NCBI GenBank assembly: GCA_041169145.1
Contig: JBEEJO010000036.1
Coordinates: 1-8,147 of the forward strand
Direction: 5' to 3'
Origin: DATJQA01 sp041169145
GTDB lineage: Bacteria > Patescibacteriota > Minisyncoccia > UBA6257 > 2-01-FULL-56-20
DNA length: 8,147 nt
Within the stretch, counting starts at the first letter, position 1, and every line of letters begins with the position of its first letter. This document shows, piece by piece, positions 1-4,626 of this stretch. Position numbers and translations under genes: made by a program. The notes beneath the pieces are model-generated. The model was not told where the DNA came from, searched no databases, and saw nothing but the letters and a program-made list of their open reading frames with translations.

Positions 1-57
1 CGAACCTTGGACCGTCTCCTTAAGAGGGAGCTGCTCTACCAGCTGAGCTATGGGTGC
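1..57 (-). tRNA. tRNA-Lys (anticodon CTT), 3' end cut off by window edge
   Basis: Read on the minus strand from 57, the sequence folds as a tRNA: acceptor 5' strand GCACCCA, TA, D arm GCTC/GAGC with loop AGCTGGTA, anticodon stem GCTCC/GGAGA, loop CTCTTAA with anticodon CTT (plus positions 22-24), then the start of the T arm CAAGG-TTCG. The anticodon decodes AAG lysine codons. About 19 bases (rest of the T arm and 3' acceptor strand) lie outside the window. The outermost anticodon-stem pair is G-A rather than Watson-Crick, which is tolerated. The gene diverges from the small membrane protein gene starting at 104. Confidence 0.93.
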
Positions 58-74
58 GAGAATTTCCCGGCCCC

Positions 75-83
75 AGTCTACCA
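75..83 (-). promoter_or_regulatory. Probable extended -10 of tRNA-Lys
   Basis: On the minus strand TGGTAGACT reads as an extended -10 (TG-n-TAGACT). Its end lies 17 bases before the tRNA 5' end, giving a short processed leader of roughly 10 bases. It differs by one base from the TGGTATACT elements at 88-96 and 5280-5288. No clear -35 is visible. Confidence 0.4.
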
Positions 84-87
84 AATG

Positions 88-96
88 TGGTATACT
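88..96 (+). promoter_or_regulatory. Extended -10 promoter of the 104-427 gene (leaderless)
   Basis: TGGTATACT is a TG-n-TATACT extended -10. The hexamer ends at 96 and the ATG is at 104, so a start site 7-8 bases downstream falls on or next to the A of the ATG. No Shine-Dalgarno lies between. No recognisable -35 is seen, as expected when an extended -10 compensates. This site decides the start codon: ATG 104 rather than the in-frame ATG 50, which would lie inside the divergent tRNA gene. Confidence 0.6.
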
Positions 97-103
97 TTTT
101 CCA

Positions 104-427
104 ATGGACCATACGGATTCCGGCGAGGGGAAGTACGTGAATCCCATCTATGTGGTCATCGCGCTCGCTGCGGTGTTCATTGGCGTAACCGGGCTCTTCG
201 TATGGCAGGGGAACGAGTGGTATGCGGAATATAACGAGCTCGCGCAACCCGTTGCAAATCTTGGGCCGCAAACTCGCGGCTCTATGATCGTGACGGCGGC
301 ATCGGCCACGCCGGGTATCGGAGGCGAACTGTATGATGTCGCAACGAACCCCGTCGGCGAACTGCCGGATACGGTGCCGGCCGTACCGAATCCCGTGGAG
401 AACGTATATCAGAATCCGTTCGAGTGA
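104..427 (+). CDS. Small single-span membrane protein, unknown function (107 aa)
   Basis: I do not recognise a named family. The protein has a short polar N-terminus (MDHTDSGEGKY), one hydrophobic segment at about residues 13-34 (NPIYVVIALAAVFIG...), and a roughly 70-residue tail that is probably extracytoplasmic. The tail turns Pro/Val/Asn-rich near the end (VPAVPNPVENVYQNPFE). ATG 104 is chosen because a perfect extended -10 sits 7 bases upstream and the upstream ATG at 50 overlaps tRNA-Lys. The stop (TGA 425-427) is 17 bases before the ATG of the large Cys-repeat protein, so the two are probably one transcript. The closing NPFE resembles the NPFD near the C-terminus of that neighbour, hinting at a shared partner or localisation. 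It may be an anchor or accessory for the exported Cys-repeat protein (inference). Confidence 0.75.
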   Translation: MDHTDSGEGKYVNPIYVVIALAAVFIGVTGLFVWQGNEWYAEYNELAQPVANLGPQTRGSMIVTAASATPGIGGELYDVATNPVGELPDTVPAVPNPVENVYQNPFE

Positions 428-431
428 GTCG

Positions 432-436
432 TAGGA
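432..436 (+). promoter_or_regulatory. Shine-Dalgarno TAGGA for the 445 start
   Basis: TAGGA lies 8 bases before ATG 445. This favours ATG 445 over the alternative GTG at 424, which overlaps the upstream stop codon (GTGA) but has no Shine-Dalgarno. It is the only convincing ribosome binding site in front of a gene here, and the gene is internal to an operon, where a leaderless start is impossible. Confidence 0.55.
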
Positions 437-444
437 TCCAGCTT

Positions 445-2400
445 ATGAATCGTTATACCGCTTCGTTGTTGCGTTTGAGAAACGTTGCGTTATGTGCTGG
501 CGTGTTCGCATTATTCGCCGGATATGCGCTGCTCGCTTCTGCGGACGATGCGCCGGTCGTAGCTCCGGGGGCTATTGCATTTCCGGTTTCCGAACTGGGC
601 GATTGTCCCGACAAAGAAACATGCCGCGTATACTGCAATGAACCGGCGCACATTCCTGCATGCGCGGATTTCGCAAGGGCGCACGGATTAATGAACAACG
701 ACGATGCAACGCGCGCGCGGACATTCGCGCGTTCTCTGGAAGAGGGGAACGGTCCCGGCGGGTGCGCGACGCCCGAGACATGCAAAACATACTGCGAGGA
801 CACGGCGCATTTGGAAGAGTGCGTGCGGTTCGCCGATACGCACGGCGTGAAATTGGGAAAGAACGCCCCTCCGAAGACCCTGCTTGCATACCTGAAGTCT
901 GGCGGTACGATGCCCGGCGGTTGCACGTCGCGCGATTCATGCGAGGCCTATTGCAGGGATCTGAACCATGCGGAGGAATGCATTGTGTTCGCGGAAAAGG
1001 CGGGGCTTGTGATAGGTAGCGGCCCCGCGGGCGAACGCGGCAAAAGTCCGGACGATATCCGGCGTTTTATCTCCCTTATGCAGCGCGGCGAAACGCCCGG
1101 TGCGTGCACATCGAAAGAAGCGTGCGAAGCATACTGCCGCGATCAGGGTCATTTTGAGGAATGCACTGCATTCGCGGAACGCGCCGGCCTGATGGATTCG
1201 GATGAAGCGAACGATTTGCGGGAATTGGGCGGCAAGGGGCCCGGCGGTTGTTCATCCCGTCTCGCGTGCGAGGCCTATTGCCGCGAAGCATCGCACCGCG
1301 ATGAATGCTACCGTTTTGCGGAAGAGCACGGATTACTTTCGGATGAAGGTATCCGGAACGCAAAAGAAGGATTGGTTCGTCTGCGGTCGGGTTTGGAGAA
1401 CGCCTCGCCTGACGTAGCGGCATGTGTTCGGACAACGCTCGGCGCGGAGGCGGTGGAGCGCATGATGCGCGGGGAATTCACGCCGGGGCCGGAGATCGGC
1501 GAACAGCTCAAAACGTGCTTCGAGCGGTTCGGGGACACCGATAAGCCGCGCGATCTTTTCCGCGCCGCACCGGCGGATGTCGTTGCGTGCTTGAAAGGAA
1601 AGCTCGGCGGCAGTTTCGAAAAGATCCGCAATGGGATTGAACCGCTGACGCCGGAGACGGCCGATACGCTTCGCGTTTGTCTTGCGAAGACAAACCTTGA
1701 ACGGAGCGGCGGGATGTTCATGAGCGCGGAGGGAAGCGATGCCGTTCCGGGCATGGCTCTGGCGGAATTTTTGCAGAACGCACCGCAAGGCATTCGCGAA
1801 TGCGTAGCCAGAACATTGGGAGTGACGACCATCCCGCGCGCATCGGAACTATCGTCCGACGAAGAAAAGATCCTGCGTGGTTGTTTCGAATCGTTCCGCC
1901 CCGCAGAAGCATCGGTGGGCGAGGTGAAAAAACCGGAAGTGCCCATGCGCCCGCCGGAAGCGCCCCCGTCACAGGCGCAGGATGATGAACGGATGGATGC
2001 TGTCCGCTCGGTCAACCCCGCTGATTCGGGCGGCGGCGGAACAACGCCGGCGCTGCTCACGCCCGAAGCGGTGCAGTGCTTGCGTGCGCGAGTGAACGCC
2101 GCAGAATTCGAGAACTTGATGCGCGGCGGGAAAGCGGGTCCGGAGGCGGAAGCGACGATACGCAAGTGCCTGGAGAAATTTTTGGACGATCAATCGGACA
2201 GTGAACATTCGATCACCCCGCCGCCCGGAGTTCCCGCGGGAGGAACGCTTCCTCCGCCGCCTCCGGCAGGGCCGCGCGTATTGCCGGCGCCAACGGGAAC
2301 CCCGCCGCCTCCCTCATCGCTGGGACCGCTCCAAAACGCCACCGCGCAGGTATCCAAGAATCCATTCGACATATTCGTGCGCTTTTTGCTGGGACTCTAA
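445..2400 (+). CDS. Exported Cys-repeat protein with five CxxYC modules and four two-Cys modules (651 aa)
   Basis: Residues 12-33 form a signal or anchor segment ending ALLASADD. Residues 54-288 hold five modules of identical spacing, C-x5-C-x3-C-x8-C, each with Tyr before the third Cys, His five residues after it, and FA-x3-GL following: Cys 54/60/64/73, 107/113/117/126, 160/166/170/179, 221/227/231/240 and 269/275/279/288. Residues 323-580 hold four modules with two Cys 27-31 residues apart (327/358, 382/412, 453/480, 545/575), with the pattern V-x-x-C-L-x3-LG ... C-[LF]-E-x-F. A Pro-rich linker (about 490-515) and tail (591-627) follow, then NPFDIFVRFLLGL. Paired cysteines in an exported protein suggest disulfide-stabilised helical hairpins; the conserved His leaves metal binding possible. 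I recall similar CxxYC repeats in uncharacterised CPR proteins, but no function is known to me. It may be a surface or adhesion scaffold (inference). It is probably cotranscribed with the 104-427 gene. Confidence 0.9.
   Translation: MNRYTASLLRLRNVALCAGVFALFAGYALLASADDAPVVAPGAIAFPVSELGDCPDKETCRVYCNEPAHIPACADFARAHGLMNNDDATRARTFARSLEEGNGPGGCATPETCKTYCEDTAHLEECVRFADTHGVKLGKNAPPKTLLAYLKSGGTMPGGCTSRDSCEAYCRDLNHAEECIVFAEKAGLVIGSGPAGERGKSPDDIRRFISLMQRGETPGACTSKEACEAYCRDQGHFEECTAFAERAGLMDSDEANDLRELGGKGPGGCSSRLACEAYCREASHRDECYRFAEEHGLLSDEGIRNAKEGLVRLRSGLENASPDVAACVRTTLGAEAVERMMRGEFTPGPEIGEQLKTCFERFGDTDKPRDLFRAAPADVVACLKGKLGGSFEKIRNGIEPLTPETADTLRVCLAKTNLERSGGMFMSAEGSDAVPGMALAEFLQNAPQGIRECVARTLGVTTIPRASELSSDEEKILRGCFESFRPAEASVGEVKKPEVPMRPPEAPPSQAQDDERMDAVRSVNPADSGGGGTTPALLTPEAVQCLRARVNAAEFENLMRGGKAGPEAEATIRKCLEKFLDDQSDSEHSITPPPGVPAGGTLPPPPPAGPRVLPAPTGTPPPPSSLGPLQNATAQVSKNPFDIFVRFLLGL
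598..1356 (+). repeat. Five protein-level repeats, C-x5-C-x3-C-x8-C ... FA-x3-GL
   Basis: Modules lie at roughly 604-693, 763-846, 922-1014, 1105-1194 and 1249-1344. Cysteine spacing is invariant and the CxxYC core (RVYC, KTYC, EAYC x3) plus a downstream His are kept in all five. Modules three to five share EAYCR and are closer to one another, suggesting recent duplication. The modules are separated by linkers of about 30-45 residues, most ending in PGGC or PGAC. Confidence 0.85.
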
Positions 2401-2498
2401 GCAGAGCAGAGGAATATTCGTAGGAAGGATCTGCGAAGTGCGGTCTTGTGGGTCTACGCGCGCAGCGGTACGCTTGATATGTTATTGCAGAAACATCC
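2401..2498 (+). other. 98-base spacer before the ART-like gene
   Basis: No gene or convincing terminator is visible. An AGGA at 2421-2424 leads to no good ORF. TGATATGTT (2475-2483) could be a weak extended -10 giving a leader of about 9 bases before ATG 2499. No Shine-Dalgarno precedes that ATG. Whether the next gene has its own promoter or reads through from 445-2400 cannot be decided from sequence. Confidence 0.35.
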
Positions 2499-3755
2499 AT
2501 GACCAGAGAAGCATTCAACCCGGAGAACAAAGCATATAGAACAGCAGGGGACCTGCCGGAAGAGCGTCGCGCAGAATTCCAGGACGTAGAAGGCGGCGGC
2601 TTTGTGCGGAAGGAAGCGGCGGAAGTCGAGCAAGAGGCCCGCGCGAGAGCCCAAGCGTTGAATAAAGCACGTTCTGTCGCGGAGAAACTGCTCGGAAAGA
2701 ATACGACCGATGCGACAGACATCTTGCACGAGCAAGCAGCTGTCGAGGATATGGCTCGAACCGCAGAAGCGGAAGAGAGGGAAAAGAAATTCCGATCCAT
2801 GAGAGAGTTCGATATGCGCGAAGATCTTACGACAAAAATCTTGTATCACGATATCGAAGCGAACGCAGGTACTATAATGGCAATGGGATCCGAACCGCTG
2901 AATACGATACGAAACGCCAAGACGGGCGCCATAGACAATAAACTCTGGATACTGCAAACGGCCGGCAATGACGTTGCGGCGGTCGGAAAAATGTACGGCG
3001 CCCTAAGCGAAGACGCAAGGGAGTTTTATGAATGGCTTTCCGGCGAAGTTACCACAGAACAGCAGATGCTCGATGCGCGCGATGCCTTACGCAAACGCCA
3101 TCCCGGAAATTCTCTCTTCAACACCGAATTTTTGTTTTCTCAGCTCACGCCGGAAGAAAAAAAGAAAGGGTATGTGAGCGTTTATCATAAGACGTATGAA
3201 AAGAACATTGACGGTATCGCCCAGGATGGACTCAAGCTCTCAAGCGAGTTTTGGGGAGACGATAAGGTATTGCCGCAGGGCGAGCAGTTCCAGAAGAAGG
3301 TCTCATTGGATAAGTTGTTCGATGACCATGCCCCCGAGGGATATCGGCGGATGAGCACGGTGTTCGCCTATCCCGATTACCGTGACCCCGAGAGTGGTAA
3401 GGCGATGAAAGCCGGCGTTGGCGAAGGCGTTGTTCTGGAAATGAAAATAGACCCCAAGCGAGCTCTGGTCGTCGATGTCGGCAAACACAACCGTGTCGCC
3501 GAAGAGCTTCACTTTGAGGGCGGTGACTTGAACGACCCGATGTTCCGCGAGGAGGCGGTTAAAGCCGCCAAGAGCTATTGGGAGAGCGGCGTAACCCTTG
3601 AGGAATATCTTGCAATGTCGTACGACGAACAGCGCAAGCGCTTTGAAACCCCGGAGGTGCTCATCCCCGAGAATGTTCCGCCCGAACGCATGCGCGTTGC
3701 CGCCGTTCTTGGTGAGTTTCATAACAAGGAGGAAAACGCATCCGAAGCCGCATAA
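2499..3755 (+). CDS. Coiled-coil protein with predicted ADP-ribosyltransferase-like C-terminal domain (418 aa)
   Basis: There is no signal peptide or membrane span, so the protein is probably cytoplasmic or delivered by an unrecognised route. Residues 15-115 are highly charged and Ala/Glu/Arg-rich, likely coiled coil; 116-220 look helical. From about 225 the pattern resembles ART-fold families such as DarT/DUF4433 and RNA 2'-phosphotransferase relatives: a first strand with His (YVSVYHKTYEKNIDGIAQDG, His230) followed by a helix and GL; a strand RMSTVFAYPD (284-293) after a loop; a strand GVVLEMKIDP (310-319); and a last strand with a candidate catalytic Glu in PEVLIPENVPPERM (385-398, Glu386), matching the usual 'E-V-L-[IV]-P-x-x-[IV]-P-P-E' ending. 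If real, it would transfer ADP-ribose from NAD to protein or nucleic acid. No macrodomain antitoxin is adjacent. Family assignment is by eye and tentative; the reading frame itself is solid and ends in a strong terminator. Confidence 0.85.
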   Translation: MTREAFNPENKAYRTAGDLPEERRAEFQDVEGGGFVRKEAAEVEQEARARAQALNKARSVAEKLLGKNTTDATDILHEQAAVEDMARTAEAEEREKKFRSMREFDMREDLTTKILYHDIEANAGTIMAMGSEPLNTIRNAKTGAIDNKLWILQTAGNDVAAVGKMYGALSEDAREFYEWLSGEVTTEQQMLDARDALRKRHPGNSLFNTEFLFSQLTPEEKKKGYVSVYHKTYEKNIDGIAQDGLKLSSEFWGDDKVLPQGEQFQKKVSLDKLFDDHAPEGYRRMSTVFAYPDYRDPESGKAMKAGVGEGVVLEMKIDPKRALVVDVGKHNRVAEELHFEGGDLNDPMFREEAVKAAKSYWESGVTLEEYLAMSYDEQRKRFETPEVLIPENVPPERMRVAAVLGEFHNKEENASEAA

Positions 3756-3764
3756 GAACTTGGG

Positions 3765-3801
3765 CCAAAAACCGTCCCGCGTGCTACGGGACGGTTTTTG
3801 G
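3765..3801 (+). terminator. Strong intrinsic terminator, probably bidirectional
   Basis: A perfect 15-bp stem (3765-3779 with 3787-3801) has a 7-base loop (CGTGCTA). The GC core CCGTCCCG/CGGGACGG is flanked by A5 and T5, so it can act as a rho-independent terminator on either strand. It begins 10 bases after the stop of the ART-like gene and separates it from the AT-rich islet. Confidence 0.88.
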
Positions 3802-3806
3802 GTTGG

Positions 3807-3825
3807 TGTGCCCTCGGAGGGGATC
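3807..3825 (-). repeat. Duplicated 3' end of tRNA-Arg (att-like direct repeat)
   Basis: TGTGCCCTCGGAGGG (3807-3821) is identical to 4483-4497, which is the 3' end of tRNA-Arg: 3' acceptor strand, discriminator base, part of the T stem and two flanking bases. Allowing one mismatch the match extends to 3825 (18 of 19). The copy has the same orientation as the tRNA and is offset by 676 bases. No rest of a tRNA follows it. Such partial duplications arise when elements integrate at tRNA 3' ends; chance seems unlikely for a tRNA terminus. Confidence 0.65.
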
Positions 3826-3985
3826 TTCCGACGTAAAGCCGGAATCTTAACTTCCTTATTTCATTAAAACACTACGCCAAAAAACCTAAGCGTAAAATAC
3901 CCTTACTCGCCTATTATTGTGCTGGTTCGTGAAATAATGCGAAAGTCGGAATTGCAACTGTTCCACGCGAAGAACTTGGCCTAGT
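3826..3985. other. AT-rich non-coding stretch, no gene seen
   Basis: Both strands lack a credible reading frame here. Only a weak hairpin (TTCCG/CGGAA, about 3826-3844) and short A-runs (3881-3886) are visible. It lies downstream of the minus-strand membrane gene and could contain its 3' untranslated region, but I see no clear terminator for that gene. Confidence 0.5.
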
Positions 3986-4399
3986 CTAACCTGATTGATT
4001 GAAATATGGATGTGAGAGAAATGTATACGAAGCAATGAACAAATAAAGGGGCACAATAAGGGGTACCCCATATAAGAATATCTCCGGATCCAAAAGCAGG
4101 AAATATACGTAGATCGGGACCATTAAGACACTGAGGGTCATAATCCCAATCAAACCACTCCTCCGATGATTTTTGATAGAGTTTTGGAAATAGAACATTA
4201 AGTGCCCAAAAACTAAACAAGACAGTCCCGCAAAAGCACAAAGGAGACAAGATCCCGTGCTATCCGAAGCGCCCCCCCAGCGCCCCCCCATAGTATAATC
4301 CATGACGACTCCAAAAATCACAAAAACGACACCGGCATCAAGAAGGCGACCTCCCACAAGAATGATCGAGTTCAAAATACGAAGGGAACGCGGTTCCAT
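3986..4399 (-). CDS. Four-span hydrophobic membrane protein, unknown function (137 aa)
   Basis: No family is recognised. Reading from ATG at 4399, four hydrophobic segments are visible at about residues 10-34, 50-72, 82-104 and 106-127, with a basic loop NSIKNHRRS (73-81) between the second and third and short polar ends. The start is supported by a perfect TATAAT eight bases upstream, which would give a nearly leaderless message. Its base composition is AT-rich, unlike the surrounding genes, and it is the only protein gene between the two tRNA-Arg 3'-end copies, so transfer is likely (inference). Two G7 runs inside codons 37-43 (MGGRWGG) sit in a perfect tandem 11-base repeat, which could shift the frame by slippage. 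It could be a small immunity or superinfection-type membrane protein of a mobile element, but nothing in the sequence proves that. Confidence 0.6.
   Translation of the reverse strand: MEPRSLRILNSIILVGGRLLDAGVVFVIFGVVMDYTMGGRWGGASDSTGSCLLCAFAGLSCLVFGHLMFYFQNSIKNHRRSGLIGIMTLSVLMVPIYVYFLLLDPEIFLYGVPLIVPLYLFIASYTFLSHPYFNQSG
4269..4290 (-). repeat. Tandem 11-bp repeat with two G7 tracts inside a gene
   Basis: GCGCCCCCCCA occurs twice back to back (4269-4279 and 4280-4290, plus-strand view). In the minus-strand gene this gives two seven-base G tracts four bases apart. Eleven is not a multiple of three and homopolymers slip, so either kind of change would alter the reading frame after codon 37. Confidence 0.9.
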
Positions 4400-4407
4400 A
4401 TCCCATC

Positions 4408-4413
4408 ATTATA
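4408..4413 (-). promoter_or_regulatory. -10 box (TATAAT) of the four-span membrane protein
   Basis: On the minus strand TATAAT ends eight bases before ATG 4399, putting the start of transcription at or within a couple of bases of the ATG. A TG directly precedes the hexamer. No consensus -35 is visible; that area is taken by the palindrome at 4418-4435. Confidence 0.5.
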
Positions 4414-4417
4414 CATG

Positions 4418-4435
4418 AATCTAATTGGTTAGATT
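4418..4435. promoter_or_regulatory. Palindrome AATCTAA-N4-TTAGATT, possible operator
   Basis: Perfect 7-bp arms flank TTGG (plus strand). The palindrome lies four bases upstream of the TATAAT of the membrane-protein gene and would cover its spacer and -35 region, a typical repressor or activator position. No regulator gene is adjacent in the islet. Confidence 0.4.
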
Positions 4436-4439
4436 TCAG

Positions 4440-4464
4440 TGCACCTGGCAGGGTTTGAACCTGC
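4440..4464 (-). pseudogene. 3' half of a tRNA (T arm plus 3' acceptor strand)
   Basis: On the minus strand the sequence reads as T stem GCAGG, loop TTCAAAC, T stem CCTGC, acceptor strand CAGGTGC and discriminator A, a textbook tRNA 3' end. The matching 5' acceptor strand, D arm and anticodon arm are absent; only about 20 bases separate it from the complete tRNA-Arg upstream. It is therefore a truncated tRNA or attachment-site remnant and not a working gene. It is not a copy of either tRNA in this window. Confidence 0.6.
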
Positions 4465-4484
4465 CACTCGAGAATTATACTTTG

Positions 4485-4556
4485 TGCCCTCGGAGGGAAT
4501 CGAACCCCCAACGACAGGTTCGAAGCCTGTTGTGATATCCGTTTCACCACGAGGGC
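4485..4556 (-). tRNA. tRNA-Arg (anticodon TCG)
   Basis: It is a complete cloverleaf on the minus strand: acceptor GCCCTCG/CGAGGGC (4550-4556 with 4486-4492), D stem GTGA/TCAC, anticodon stem ACAGG/CCTGT, loop CTTCGAA with anticodon TCG (plus 4521-4523) for CGA codons, variable region CGTT, T stem GGGGG/CCCTC with one G-U pair and loop TTCGATT, discriminator A. No CCA is encoded, so CCA must be added by nucleotidyltransferase. Its 3' end is partly duplicated at 3807-3825. It diverges from the M50 protease gene. Confidence 0.95.
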
Positions 4557-4568
4557 GGATATGTTCGT

Positions 4569-4597
4569 ATGATACGGAAAATGCGCGCTTTCGCCAA
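4569..4597 (-). promoter_or_regulatory. Promoter of tRNA-Arg (-35 TTGGCG, 17-bp spacer, -10 TATCAT)
   Basis: On the minus strand TTGGCG (4592-4597) and TATCAT (4569-4574) are exactly 17 bases apart, and the -10 ends 12 bases before the tRNA 5' end. It lies back to back with the protease promoter. Confidence 0.5.
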
Positions 4598-4613
4598 TGT
4601 GCGGTTCATGCGC

Positions 4614-4619
4614 TACAAT
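4614..4619 (+). promoter_or_regulatory. -10 box (TACAAT) of the M50 protease, leaderless
   Basis: TACAAT ends seven bases before ATG 4627, placing the transcription start at the start codon. There is no Shine-Dalgarno in between. This supports ATG 4627 over the in-frame ATG at 4597, which would lie upstream of the -10. Confidence 0.5.
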
Positions 4620-4626
4620 AACGGCG

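Larger units (their letters stand above)
3807..4485. mobile_element. AT-rich islet between tRNA-Arg 3' end and its partial copy
   Basis: The stretch between the two tRNA 3'-end copies is visibly AT-richer than the GC-rich genes on both sides. It holds one minus-strand membrane-protein gene, a tRNA 3' half and a promoter palindrome. This matches a small element, or the remnant of a larger one, inserted at the 3' end of a tRNA gene. There is no integrase, transposase or other mobility gene, so it would be a decayed or non-autonomous insertion. An alternative is an old, locally rearranged tRNA cluster. Confidence 0.35.

Noticed and set aside
50..103. N-terminal extension of the small membrane protein to ATG 50
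   Set aside because: It would start inside the tRNA-Lys gene and upstream of the extended -10 at 88-96.
598..1356. CRISPR-like array in the repeat-containing gene
   Set aside because: Repeats are conserved at protein level, not as identical DNA units with unique spacers, and no cas gene is present.
1308..2165. 285-codon open frame on the minus strand
   Set aside because: It lies wholly inside the Cys-repeat gene, which has regular repeats and a Shine-Dalgarno. The antisense frame is Ser/Arg-rich low-complexity typical of a shadow in GC-rich DNA.
2438..2539. Small frame from GTG 2438 after an AGGA at 2421
   Set aside because: Spacing of 13 bases is too long, the peptide has no features, and it overlaps the start of the ART-like gene in another frame.
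2873..2880. ACTATAATGG inside the ART-like gene as a promoter
   Set aside because: It lies mid-gene with no -35 or extended TG and nothing downstream that would need it.
3754..3979. AAGAACTTGG repeated at 3754-3763 and 3970-3979
   Set aside because: Ten bases only, no shared flanks and no relation to the tRNA repeat; probably chance.
4439..4621. Plus-strand frame of 60 codons beginning MHLAGFEPATREL and containing SEGIEPPTTGSKP
   Set aside because: It is a translation of the complement of tRNA sequences (tRNA-Arg and the tRNA 3' half). LAGFEPAT and EGIEPPTTGSKP are well-known false peptides arising from tRNA T arms and anticodon arms.
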